Below, piece after piece: positions 25,712-33,655 of a DNA stretch of 64,000 bases. Every line of letters begins with the position of its first letter. Positions within the stretch are counted from its first letter, which is position 1. Both the position numbers and the translations under genes were made by a program. This stretch comes from Castellaniella hirudinis (lineage in GTDB: Bacteria > Pseudomonadota > Gammaproteobacteria > Burkholderiales > Burkholderiaceae_B). The notes beneath the pieces are model-generated. The model worked only from the letters and a program-made list of their open reading frames with translations. It searched no databases and was not told where the DNA came from. Location: positions 124,001 through 188,000 of the forward strand of contig NZ_JBHSDY010000006.1 of NCBI RefSeq assembly GCF_042651965.1. The letters are read 5' to 3'.

Positions 25712-25740
25712 ATTATAACCACACCGGACGATACCGGCAG
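25712..25740 (-). promoter_or_regulatory. promoter driving the riboswitch transcript
   Basis: A perfect TATAAT -10 element (complement of 25712-25717) sits about 18 bases before the GGGGAGTAG block. A weak CTGCCG lies 17 bases further upstream as the -35. Transcription would start near 25705, just at the 5' end of the aptamer. Confidence 0.65.
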
Positions 25741-25793
25741 CTTTGTCGTATGATGGCTTTCTACCCGTTTTTTCTGCCTCGATCCCAATCACC

Positions 25794-26933
25794 ATGCTGC
25801 CTTCAGGTACCCGAATCGTTGAATTCGACCGCCCGGACATGGCTGTCGGCACCCACACGGTGGCCGAAGCCTGGGCCCGCGTGAATCCGCCGCTGTCTTC
25901 CCAGGAACGCGAATTTCAGAAGGACCGCGTGCGGCGCCTGCTGAAATCCCGCAACGCCGCCCTGGTCGCGCACTACTACGTAGACGCCGACATCCAGGAT
26001 CTGGCCGAGGAAACCGGCGGCTGCGTGTCCGATTCGCTGGAAATGGCACGCTTCGGACGCGACCACGCAGCCGAAACCCTGGTGGTCGCGGGGGTGCGTT
26101 TCATGGGCGAGACGGCCAAGATCCTGTCGCCGGAAAAACGCATCCTGATGCCCGATCTGGATGCCACCTGTTCCCTGGACCTGGGCTGCGATCCGGTGGC
26201 GTTCGCCGCATTCCGGGCGCAGCACCCCGACCGCACGGTGGTGGTCTACGCCAACACCAGCGCCGCCGTCAAAGCCCAGGCCGACTGGATGGTGACCTCC
26301 TCCATCGGCCTGGACATCGTCTCTGAACTGCACCGCCAGGGCCACAAGATCCTGTGGGCGCCGGACCGCCATCTGGGCTCCTACATCCAGCGCGAAACCG
26401 GCGCGGACATGGTGCTGTGGCAAGGCTCCTGCACCGTGCATGACGAGTTCAAGGGCCTCGAACTGGACCTGCTGCGCAAAGAACACCCGGGCGCCCAGAT
26501 CCTGGTGCACCCCGAATCGCCCGCGTCCGTCGTGGCCCAGGCCGACGTGGTGGGGTCGACCTCGCGGCTGCTGGCCGCCGTGACCGAGTCGCCGGCCACG
26601 ACCTTCATCGTCGCCACCGATCAGGGCCTGCTGCACAAGATGCGCCTGGCCGCGCCCGACAAGACTTTCATCGCCGCGCCCACCGCCGGCGAATCCGCCA
26701 CCTGCAAGAGCTGTGCCCACTGCCCCTGGATGGCCATGAACTCCCTCAAGGGCGTGGCCGACGCGCTGGAATTCGGCGCCCACGAAATCCACCTGGACAC
26801 GGCGCTGGGCCGTCAGGCCAAGGTCTGCATCGATCGCATGCTGGACTTTGCCGCTGCACGCCGCAGCAACACCCGGCCCGGCCCTGACCTGGCGCAGGAA
26901 CAAGCCCTGTTTTCGGGGATTGGTCCCGCATGA
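25794..26933 (+). CDS. nadA: quinolinate synthase
   Basis: This 379-residue Fe-S enzyme condenses iminoaspartate and dihydroxyacetone phosphate to quinolinate in NAD synthesis. The three cluster cysteines can be assigned to DATCSLDLG, QGSCTVHDEF and the CKSCAHCPWM segment near the C-terminus. ALVAHYYVDADIQDLAEETGG near the N-terminus is a clear NadA line. Start choice: an upstream in-frame ATG at 25743 would overlap a TATGAT promoter-like hexamer (25749-25754) and add 17 unconserved residues, so 25794 is preferred. nadC follows after 67 bases. Confidence 0.95.
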   Translation: MLPSGTRIVEFDRPDMAVGTHTVAEAWARVNPPLSSQEREFQKDRVRRLLKSRNAALVAHYYVDADIQDLAEETGGCVSDSLEMARFGRDHAAETLVVAGVRFMGETAKILSPEKRILMPDLDATCSLDLGCDPVAFAAFRAQHPDRTVVVYANTSAAVKAQADWMVTSSIGLDIVSELHRQGHKILWAPDRHLGSYIQRETGADMVLWQGSCTVHDEFKGLELDLLRKEHPGAQILVHPESPASVVAQADVVGSTSRLLAAVTESPATTFIVATDQGLLHKMRLAAPDKTFIAAPTAGESATCKSCAHCPWMAMNSLKGVADALEFGAHEIHLDTALGRQAKVCIDRMLDFAAARRSNTRPGPDLAQEQALFSGIGPA

Positions 26934-26961
26934 GTACGCCGAGCCGCCTCAAGTGCGAATT

Positions 26962-26996
26962 CCCCCTTGGGGGGACGGCGGGCAGCGCCAAGGGGG
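26962..26996 (+). repeat. REP-like hairpin between nadA and nadC
   Basis: A 9-base perfect inverted repeat (CCCCCTTGG / CCAAGGGGG) around a 17-base GC-rich loop fills most of the nadA-nadC gap. The right arm contains AAGGGGG, the apparent ribosome binding site of nadC, four bases before its ATG. Its form resembles CCCCTTGG...CCAAGGGG intergenic repeats I recall from Bordetella-type genomes; no second full copy was seen in this window. Confidence 0.7.
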
Positions 26997-27000
26997 CCGC

Positions 27001-27873
27001 ATGAGCCTTTCATCCACTCTGGGCAATCCACACGCCCCCTTCTCCGCTGAGCTGCAGGCATCCCTGGACACCAATGTCGAGCGAGCCCTGGCCGAAGACG
27101 TCGGTACGGGCGACCGCACCGGCTTGCTGATCCCCGACGAGCAGATCGAAGCCGCCCGCGTCATCGTGCGCGAGCCCGCCGTGCTGTGCGGCGCGCCCTG
27201 GTTCGAGGCCGTGATGCACCGGGTGGATGAGCGCATTTTGCTGGACTGGGCTTACGCCGAAGGCGATCTGATGGAAGCCGACGCCGTGGTCTGCCGCCTG
27301 CACGGCCCGGCGCGCGCCCTGTTGACCGCCGAGCGCACCGCCCTGAATTTCTTGCAGTTGCTGTCCGGCGTGGCCACCGCCACCCGCCGCTACGTGGACC
27401 TGACGGCCGGCACGCGCGCGTCCATCCTGGACACCCGCAAGACGCTGCCCGGTCTGCGCCTGGCCGAAAAATACGCGGTGCGCGTCGGCGGCGGCAAGAA
27501 CCAGCGCCTGGCCCTGTACGACGGCATCCTGATCAAGGAAAACCACATCATGGCGGCGGGCGGCATCGCCGCCGCCCTGCGGGCCGCGCAGGACGTGTCG
27601 GGCGGCGTCCCGGTCCAGATCGAGGTCGAATCGCTGGACGAACTGCGACAGGCGCTGGACGCCGGCGCCGTCTCCGTGCTGCTGGACAATTTCAGCCTGG
27701 ATGATCTGGCCGCGGCGGTCGCGCTGAACGCCGGCCGCGCCCTGCTGGAAGCCTCGGGCGGCATCCGCCACGACACCGTACGCGCCATCGCCCAGACGGG
27801 CGTGGACCGGATTTCCATCGGCAGCCTGACCAAGGACATCCAGGCTGTCGATTATTCGATGCGCATCGTCTAA
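27001..27873 (+). CDS. nadC: nicotinate-nucleotide pyrophosphorylase (carboxylating)
   Basis: The 290-residue enzyme converts quinolinate and PRPP to nicotinate mononucleotide. Family marks are RTALNFLQLLSGVAT, the ILDTRKTLPGLRLAEKYAV block, GGGKNQRLALYDGILIKENH (PRPP site) and the C-terminal EASGGI...GVDRISIGSLT. The ATG at 27001 is chosen over an earlier frame opening because the conserved N-terminus begins there and a G-rich ribosome site is placed just before it. It ends facing nadB, with a terminator hairpin between them. Confidence 0.95.
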   Translation: MSLSSTLGNPHAPFSAELQASLDTNVERALAEDVGTGDRTGLLIPDEQIEAARVIVREPAVLCGAPWFEAVMHRVDERILLDWAYAEGDLMEADAVVCRLHGPARALLTAERTALNFLQLLSGVATATRRYVDLTAGTRASILDTRKTLPGLRLAEKYAVRVGGGKNQRLALYDGILIKENHIMAAGGIAAALRAAQDVSGGVPVQIEVESLDELRQALDAGAVSVLLDNFSLDDLAAAVALNAGRALLEASGGIRHDTVRAIAQTGVDRISIGSLTKDIQAVDYSMRIV

Positions 27874-27893
27874 AACACGCCTGGAACGCATCC

Positions 27894-27918
27894 AGGCCCC
27901 GCATCCAACGCGGGGCCT
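27894..27918. terminator. hairpin between convergent nadC and nadB
   Basis: A 9-base perfect stem (AGGCCCCGC / GCGGGGCCT) with a 7-base loop lies in the 53-base gap between the two stop codons. It can serve both strands, though it has no T run. Confidence 0.65.
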
Positions 27919-27926
27919 GCAGCAGC

Positions 27927-29561
27927 TCAAAGAAAGCCGTCTTCCGGCGTCATCACCGTGGGCAAGGCCCGGGGCAGCGTCCAGGGGAAATCCTGGCAAT
28001 AGTGCAGGCCCCGGCTTTCCTTGCGCGACATTGCCGCAGCCACCACCAGGGCCGCGACCTGAATCAGGTTGCGGCATTCCAGCAGATCGGTGGTGACCCG
28101 GTGCGCCTGATAGTACGCCTCGATTTCCTGATCCAGCAGGCTGATGCGCTGGCGCGCACGGCTCAGGCGTTTCTGTGTACGCACGATACCGACGTAGTTG
28201 GACATCAGGCGCCGGACTTCGTCCCAGGCATGGGTGACCAGCACGGCTTCGGAGCTGTCGCGCGCCCGGCTGTCGTCCCAGTCCGGCACGCGGCCGGGCG
28301 CGGATTCCGCCGCCGGCCGGGCATCGATGTCGTGCGCGGCATTGCGGCCGATCACCAGGCATTCCAGCAGCGAATTGCTGGCCAGACGGTTGGCGCCGTG
28401 CAGACCGGTGTAGGCGGTTTCTCCCACCGCATACAGGCCCGGGATGTCGGTGCGGCCATTCATGTCGACCACCACGCCGCCGCACGTGAAGTGCATCGCC
28501 GGCACCACCGGGATCGGCTCGCGGGTCATGTCGATGCCGAACTCCAGGCAGCGGGCGTAGATGGTCGGGAAGTGCTCGCGGACGAATTCGGCCGGACGGT
28601 GGCTGATGTCCAGATCCACGTGGGTCAGGCCGCGCTTCTTGATCTCGAAGTCGATGGCGCGGGCGACCACATCGCGCGGGGCGAGTTCCAGGCGCGCGTC
28701 GTGCCACTGCATGAAGCGCTCGCCTGCCTGGGCGCCGGCTGAAGCCGGCAGGCGCAGCACCCCGCCCTCGCCGCGCACGGCCTCGGAAATCAGGAAGGAC
28801 TTGGCCTGCGGGTGGTACATGCAGGTCGGGTGGAACTGCATGAACTCCATATTGGCCACGCGGCAGCCCGCCCGCCAGGCCATGGCGATGCCGTCGCCGG
28901 TGGAGGTGTCGGGATTGCTGGTATGCAGATAGACCTTGCCCGCCCCGCCCGTCGCCAGTACCACGCAAGACGCCAGCACGGTATGCACGCGGTCGGCATG
29001 CTCGTCGTAGACATAGGCCCCCAGGCAGCGGGCCGGCTGGTCGGCCGCGACCGGCCCGCCGTCGGCCAGAATGCGGCTGGTGATGAGCTCGACCCCGGAA
29101 TGGTATTCGAGCAGGGTGATGTTGTGGTGCGCCCGGACCTGCTGCTCCAGCGTCTGCTGGACCAGGTGGCCGGTGGCGTCGGCGGCATGGATGATGCGCC
29201 GCTGGCTGTGACCGCCTTCGCGGGTCAGGTGAAAGCCCAGTTCAGCGCCCTGATCGGGGGTGAAGGGCACGCCCAGCTCGATCAGCCAGTCGATGGCCGA
29301 ACGGCCCTGCTCGACGATGTGGCGCGTGGCATCGGTGTCGCACAGCCCGGCGCCTGCGACCAGTGTGTCGGCAATGTGCTCGTCATGGCTGTCCTGGGAA
29401 TCCAGCACGGCGGCGATGCCGCCCTGCGCCCAGTTGCTGGCGCCGTCGAGCAAAGCCTTCTTGGACAACACGGCGACTTTCTTGTCGGCCGCCAGGTGCA
29501 GCGCCACCGTCAGGCCGGCCAGGCCGCTGCCGATGATCAGGACGTCGTACTGATGGTTCAT
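27927..29561 (-). CDS. nadB: L-aspartate oxidase
   Basis: This 544-residue flavoprotein makes iminoaspartate from aspartate, the substrate of NadA. An FAD motif (VLIIGSGLAGL) is at residues 8-18, and the fumarate-reductase-like body has ASNWAQGGIAAV, the HTREGGHS segment and the C-terminal HPTCMYHP and GLHGANRLASNSLLE motifs. It completes the de novo quinolinate pathway with nadA and nadC, which converge on it. Length and start are standard. Confidence 0.95.
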   Translation of the reverse strand: MNHQYDVLIIGSGLAGLTVALHLAADKKVAVLSKKALLDGASNWAQGGIAAVLDSQDSHDEHIADTLVAGAGLCDTDATRHIVEQGRSAIDWLIELGVPFTPDQGAELGFHLTREGGHSQRRIIHAADATGHLVQQTLEQQVRAHHNITLLEYHSGVELITSRILADGGPVAADQPARCLGAYVYDEHADRVHTVLASCVVLATGGAGKVYLHTSNPDTSTGDGIAMAWRAGCRVANMEFMQFHPTCMYHPQAKSFLISEAVRGEGGVLRLPASAGAQAGERFMQWHDARLELAPRDVVARAIDFEIKKRGLTHVDLDISHRPAEFVREHFPTIYARCLEFGIDMTREPIPVVPAMHFTCGGVVVDMNGRTDIPGLYAVGETAYTGLHGANRLASNSLLECLVIGRNAAHDIDARPAAESAPGRVPDWDDSRARDSSEAVLVTHAWDEVRRLMSNYVGIVRTQKRLSRARQRISLLDQEIEAYYQAHRVTTDLLECRNLIQVAALVVAAAMSRKESRGLHYCQDFPWTLPRALPTVMTPEDGFL

Positions 29562-29604
29562 CCACGAACTCTCAAAGAACGCTTATCGAATTTTTCAATA
29601 AAAC

Positions 29605-29640
29605 AAAAAACCCTGCGGCGGCCGATGGCCGCGCGCAGGG
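29605..29640 (-). terminator. Rho-independent terminator of the cytochrome c gene
   Basis: A stem of CCCTGCG / CGCAGGG with an inner GCGGCC / GGCCGC stem is followed on the minus strand by six T, then GTTTT. It lies 27 bases past the cytochrome stop. Confidence 0.9.
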
Positions 29641-29666
29641 TCGCTGCCGATCAGGAGATCAGGCGA

Positions 29667-29999
29667 TCAGTGCGGCGCGCCGGCGACCAGCCAGTCGACC
29701 ACGGTCTTGATGTCGGCGTCGGAAATGCCGACATTGGGCGGCATCGGGATCGGGCCGTAGACGCCGGAGCTGCCGCCCTTGATGTGCTTGGTCAGGACTT
29801 CGGCGGCATCCGCCTGGCCCTTGTGCTTGGCGGCGACTTCTTCGTACGCCGGGCCGACGACCTTTTTATCGACCGCGTGACAGGCCAGACAGGCGTTCTT
29901 GGTCAGGATGTCCTTGACCTGGGCGAAGTCCGGCGCAGCGTGCGCGACCTGGCCCATGGCCAGCAGGGAAAGGCTCAAGGCGAGAGCGGACAGTTTCAT
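29667..29999 (-). CDS. small periplasmic cytochrome c
   Basis: The 110-residue protein has a signal peptide ending AHA (about residue 21) and a single class I cytochrome c domain. The heme site CLACH is at about residues 37-41, followed by AVDKKVVGPAYEEVA, a typical c551/c8-group line, and a methionine ligand in GPIPMPPN. It is about 90 residues when mature, the size of a soluble electron carrier. It is divergent from the redoxin gene and has its own terminator, so it is probably monocistronic. Confidence 0.92.
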   Translation of the reverse strand: MKLSALALSLSLLAMGQVAHAAPDFAQVKDILTKNACLACHAVDKKVVGPAYEEVAAKHKGQADAAEVLTKHIKGGSSGVYGPIPMPPNVGISDADIKTVVDWLVAGAPH

Positions 30000-30224
30000 G
30001 GGTAAGTCTCCGTCATACTAAACAAAGAAAGTTTCCAACGAGTATCCGGCAGGACACCCGACACGTCTTCCGCCGGCCAGGCGAAAGCGCCTCATTACAC
30101 CACGGGCAGCGGGCAGGCGGTAGATTACCACTACGATCCGTAGGTTTTCCGACACCCGCGTCTTTCCTCGATTGTACGCTCGTCCTATGATGGAACTGCA
30201 CGACTTCCACTACGGAGTTTCACC

Positions 30225-30716
30225 ATGATCAACGGCGCGCCGCCTCCCTCCTGGGACATCGAAACCTGGCTGAACATCCACGAGGCTGCGCCCACGCTGG
30301 AATCCCTGCGCGGCACCGTGGTGGTCGTGCATGCCTTCCAGATGCTGTGCCCGGGCTGCGTGTCCCACGGCTTGCCCCAGGCCAAGGCGATCCACGAATC
30401 CTTTCCGCCAGGACGCGTCCAGGTGATCGGCTTGCACACGGTCTTCGAACACCACGCGGCCATGGGCGAAATCGCGCTGCGGGCGTTTTTGCACGAATAC
30501 CGGATCCGCTTTCCCGTGGGCATCGACCGGCCCTCGCCTTCCGGCAATCCGATCCCCCTGACCATGCAGGCCTGGGGCCTGCAGGGCACGCCGTCCCTGG
30601 TGATTCTGGACGCCCAGGGCAGCGTGCGCCTGCATCATTTCGGCCGCCTGGACGACCTGCGCACGGGTGCGGTCATTGGTCAGCTTCTGGCCGAGGCGGA
30701 CGCGACGGCCCCATGA
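30225..30716 (+). CDS. redoxin-family thiol-disulfide protein
   Basis: This 163-residue protein has a thioredoxin-like fold of the AhpC/TSA-TlpA type. A CPGC active site lies at residues 42-45, after VVVVHAFQML, and a cis-proline region reads LQGTPSLVILDAQG near residue 127. There is no signal peptide, so it should be cytoplasmic. The exact partner is unknown. A ribosome site (GGAG) lies about 8 bases upstream. Its last 44 bases overlap the end of the slipin gene on the opposite strand. Confidence 0.82.
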   Translation: MINGAPPPSWDIETWLNIHEAAPTLESLRGTVVVVHAFQMLCPGCVSHGLPQAKAIHESFPPGRVQVIGLHTVFEHHAAMGEIALRAFLHEYRIRFPVGIDRPSPSGNPIPLTMQAWGLQGTPSLVILDAQGSVRLHHFGRLDDLRTGAVIGQLLAEADATAP

Positions 30717-31461
30717 ATCCGGCCAGCAGATCGATGGGGATCGGGAACACCAGGGTGGACGATTTGTCGCCCGCCACCTGGGCCAGGGTCTCCAGGTAGC
30801 GCAACTGCATCGAGGAAGGTTCCCGCGCCAGGGTGCCGGCCGCTTCGGCCAGCGCCTGCGCCGCCTGGCGTTCGCCTTCGGCGTGGATGACCTTCGCGCG
30901 ACGCTCGCGCTCGGCCTCGGCCTGGCGCGCCATGGCCCGTATCATGGTCTCGTTCAGGCCGATATCCTTGATTTCGACGTTGGTGACCTTGATGCCCCAG
31001 CCGTCGGTCTGGGCGTCCAGGATGGTCTGGATGTCCAGGTTCAGCTTTTCACGCTCGGCCAGCATCTCGTCCAGCTCGTGCTTGCCCAGCACCGCCCGCA
31101 GCGTCGTCTGCGCCAGCTGGCTGGTGGCCTCCAGGTAGCGTTCGACCTGGATGATGGCCTTGCTCGGGTCCACGACGCGGAAATACAGGACCGCGTTGAC
31201 CTGCACCGACACGTTGTCGCGGGAAATCACGTCCTGAGGCGGAATGTCCAGCGTCACCACCCGCATGTCCACGCGCACCGCCTGCTGCAGAAAGGGAATC
31301 ACGACGATCAGCCCCGGCCCCTTGCTGCCCGTGTACCGGCCCAGCGTGAAGATCACCGCGCGATCGTATTCACGCAGAATGCGGAACATCTTGAACAAGA
31401 TGAACACCAGGAAGATGAGCGCCAGCAGGACGAGGCTCGAATCCAGTTCCAGAAACATCAT
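30673..31461 (-). CDS. slipin (SPFH/Band 7 membrane protein)
   Basis: The 262-residue protein has an N-terminal membrane segment (about residues 8-27), then a Band 7/stomatin domain beginning with RILREYDRAVIFTLGRYTG and containing VSRDNVSVQVNAVLYFRV-like text (here ISRDNVSVQ). A charged helix (AMARQAEAERERRAKVIHAEGE) follows. Slipins work in pairs with NfeD-like proteins, and an nfeD gene lies directly upstream with a 4-base overlap. They are thought to organise membrane domains. The gene's 3' end overlaps the converging redoxin gene by 44 bases. Confidence 0.88.
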   Translation of the reverse strand: MMFLELDSSLVLLALIFLVFILFKMFRILREYDRAVIFTLGRYTGSKGPGLIVVIPFLQQAVRVDMRVVTLDIPPQDVISRDNVSVQVNAVLYFRVVDPSKAIIQVERYLEATSQLAQTTLRAVLGKHELDEMLAEREKLNLDIQTILDAQTDGWGIKVTNVEIKDIGLNETMIRAMARQAEAERERRAKVIHAEGERQAAQALAEAAGTLAREPSSMQLRYLETLAQVAGDKSSTLVFPIPIDLLAGFMGPSRPPRPEADQ

Positions 31462-31799
31462 GAGGGTTCTCCCAGAGAAACATCCCGCTCGGGGACGGGT
31501 TCGACTTCCAGCATCAGGCCGCGCTCGGCCCGGACACGGACCGTCTGTCCGGGCTGCAGCGGCGCATCCGCATGCACCTGCCAGATCTCGCCGCGCACCA
31601 GGGCGCGGGCCCGGCCGCGCTCGTCAGACGCTTGCGTGACCTCGCCGACCATGCCGGGCAGTTCTTCGTTGCCGCCGCGGGCGCGGCTGCGATGCGCCTG
31701 GATGGCGATGATCACGCCCAGCAGCAGGATCAGCCCCAGCAGCGCCATCGCCCAGACCGATTGCGAACCAAAATAGACCAGCAGCATGTCCTTGTCCAA
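31458..31799 (-). CDS. NfeD-like membrane protein
   Basis: This 113-residue protein is a short-form NfeD: a membrane segment at about residues 15-35 followed by a C-terminal OB-fold domain (GMVGEVTQASDERGRARALVRGEIWQVHAD). The long form with a ClpP-like protease domain is not present. Its stop overlaps the start of the slipin gene (ATGA), the usual partner. No other function can be read from the sequence. Confidence 0.82.
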   Translation of the reverse strand: MDKDMLLVYFGSQSVWAMALLGLILLLGVIIAIQAHRSRARGGNEELPGMVGEVTQASDERGRARALVRGEIWQVHADAPLQPGQTVRVRAERGLMLEVEPVPERDVSLGEPS

Positions 31800-31876
31800 A
31801 AAGATCGATGGAGGCGCGGTCCGGACAGCCGGGGGCCGCGCCCGCAGGATGCAGCAAAGCCGTGGCGGAGGCGCGT

Positions 31877-32257
31877 TCAGCCGAGGCGGTGCCGTTTGGC
31901 GTAGCCGTTCATCGCATCAGCCAGGATCAGCGCATGGTTGTGCTCCGGGTCCTTGGCGCCAAACACCAGCGTGATACGCCGGCCCTGGGCCGCCGCAAAG
32001 ACTTCGCCCATGCGGACCTGCATCTGCTCGTCCTGCAATTCGGCTTCATAGTCGCGGCGGAAGCCGTCCCAGTGCTCGGGCTTATGTCCAAACCAGGTGC
32101 GCAGCGCCGGGCTGGGCGCCAGGTCCTTGCACCACAGATCGTAATGGAACGCGTCCTTGGAGACACCGCGCGGCCAGAGCCGGTCGATGAACACACGCAA
32201 GCCGTCGGTGTCTGACGGCGCTTCGTAAACGCGCTTGATCTGTACAGGCGTTTTCAT
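31877..32257 (-). CDS. DUF488 domain protein
   Basis: The 126-residue product carries the DUF488 signature: IKRVYEAPSDTDGLRVFIDRLWPRGVSK near the N-terminus, then LRTWFGHKPEHWDGFRRDYEAEL. The family is widespread and of unknown function. The ATG at 32257 overlaps the fumC stop by 4 bases, which makes it a better start than one 33 bases upstream. It is co-transcribed with fumC. The next gene (nfeD) starts 77 bases further on. Confidence 0.85.
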   Translation of the reverse strand: MKTPVQIKRVYEAPSDTDGLRVFIDRLWPRGVSKDAFHYDLWCKDLAPSPALRTWFGHKPEHWDGFRRDYEAELQDEQMQVRMGEVFAAAQGRRITLVFGAKDPEHNHALILADAMNGYAKRHRLG

Positions 32258-33651
32258 GATGGATGCGTCATATCCAGAGGAACGATCCATTCATCGTACT
32301 GCGCATCCGTCAGAAAGCCCAGTGACAGCGCGGCTTCGCGCAAGGTGCTGTGTTCCTTGTGGGCCTTCTTGGCGATCGCAGCGGCCTTGTCGTAGCCGAT
32401 GTGGCGATTCAGCGCCGTCACCAGCATCAGGTTCTTGTTCAGGTTTTCGTCGATGCGCGGCCGGTTGGGCTCGATGCCGACGGCGCAGTGCTCGTCGAAG
32501 GACAGGCAGGCGTCGGCCAGCAGCCCGATGGACTCCAGCACGTTGTGCACCATCACGGGCTTGTAGACGTTCAACTGGAAATTGCCCTGGGACCCGGCAA
32601 AGGCCACGGCGGCGTCATTGCCGTAGACCTGGGCGCAGACCATGGTCATGGCCTCGCACTGGGTGGGATTGACCTTGCCCGGCATGATGGACGAACCCGG
32701 TTCGTTTTCCGGGATCAGCAGTTCGCCGATGCCGCAACGCGGACCGCTGGACAGCCAACGCACGTCGTTGGCGATCTTCATCAGCGCGCCGGCCAGGGTG
32801 CGCAGCGCCGCCGACAGGTTCACCAGCGCGTCATGGGCCGACAGGGCGAAGAACTTGTTTTCCGCGCTGCGGAACGGCAAGCCGGTGATGTCGGCGATGC
32901 GGGCCGCCGCCAGTTCACCAAAGCGCGGATGGGCGTTCAGGCCGGTCCCCACGGCGGTGCCGCCGATGGCCAGGTCGTAGACGCCCGGCAGCGCCGCCTG
33001 CACGGCGTCCAGGGCAAAATCGATCTGCGCCACCCAGGCGCTGATTTCCTGGCCCAATGTGATCGGCGTGGCGTCCTGCAAGTGGGTGCGCCCGGTCTTG
33101 ACGATGTCCTGGAAGGCCTTGGCCTTGGCATCCAGCGTGGCCCGCAGGCGTCCGACGGACGGGAAGAAGTGGCGCGACAATTCCTCGGCCACCGCAATGT
33201 GCATGGCCGTGGGGAAGGTGTCGTTGGACGACTGGCCGCGATTGACGTGGTCATTGGGATGCACCGGGGTCTTGGAACCCACCTGCCCGCCCGCCAGTGC
33301 AATGGCCCGGTTGGAAATCACCTCGTTGGCGTTCATGTTCGACTGGGTGCCTGATCCTGTCTGGAACACCACCAGCGGAAATTCGCCGTCGAGCTTGCCC
33401 TCGATGACTTCATCGGCGGCGCGCACGATCAGATTGCCGATGTCGGCGGGCAGCTCGCCCAGTTCGGCGTTGGCCTGGGCGGCGGCCTTTTTCAGCACGC
33501 CCAGGGCGCGGATCACCGGAGGCTGCCATCGAAACCGCGCCACACCGATCGGGAAATTCTGGATCGAACGCTGCGTCTGCGCGCCCCAGTAATGCGCCGA
33601 GGGCACCTCGATGGCGCCCATGGAATCGGTTTCGGTACGGCTGTCGGCCAT
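32254..33651 (-). CDS. fumC: class II fumarate hydratase
   Basis: This 465-residue enzyme converts fumarate and malate in the TCA cycle without an Fe-S cluster. The signature GSSIMPGKVNPTQCEAM is present around residue 320, together with the N-terminal TETDSMGAIEVP and SSNDTFPTAMHIA segments. The ATG at 33651 is chosen because it gives MADSRTETDSMG, the usual FumC N-terminus; the frame extends upstream without similarity. It begins 4 bases after the epd stop. Confidence 0.95.
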   Translation of the reverse strand: MADSRTETDSMGAIEVPSAHYWGAQTQRSIQNFPIGVARFRWQPPVIRALGVLKKAAAQANAELGELPADIGNLIVRAADEVIEGKLDGEFPLVVFQTGSGTQSNMNANEVISNRAIALAGGQVGSKTPVHPNDHVNRGQSSNDTFPTAMHIAVAEELSRHFFPSVGRLRATLDAKAKAFQDIVKTGRTHLQDATPITLGQEISAWVAQIDFALDAVQAALPGVYDLAIGGTAVGTGLNAHPRFGELAAARIADITGLPFRSAENKFFALSAHDALVNLSAALRTLAGALMKIANDVRWLSSGPRCGIGELLIPENEPGSSIMPGKVNPTQCEAMTMVCAQVYGNDAAVAFAGSQGNFQLNVYKPVMVHNVLESIGLLADACLSFDEHCAVGIEPNRPRIDENLNKNLMLVTALNRHIGYDKAAAIAKKAHKEHSTLREAALSLGFLTDAQYDEWIVPLDMTHPS

Positions 33652-33655
33652 GATG

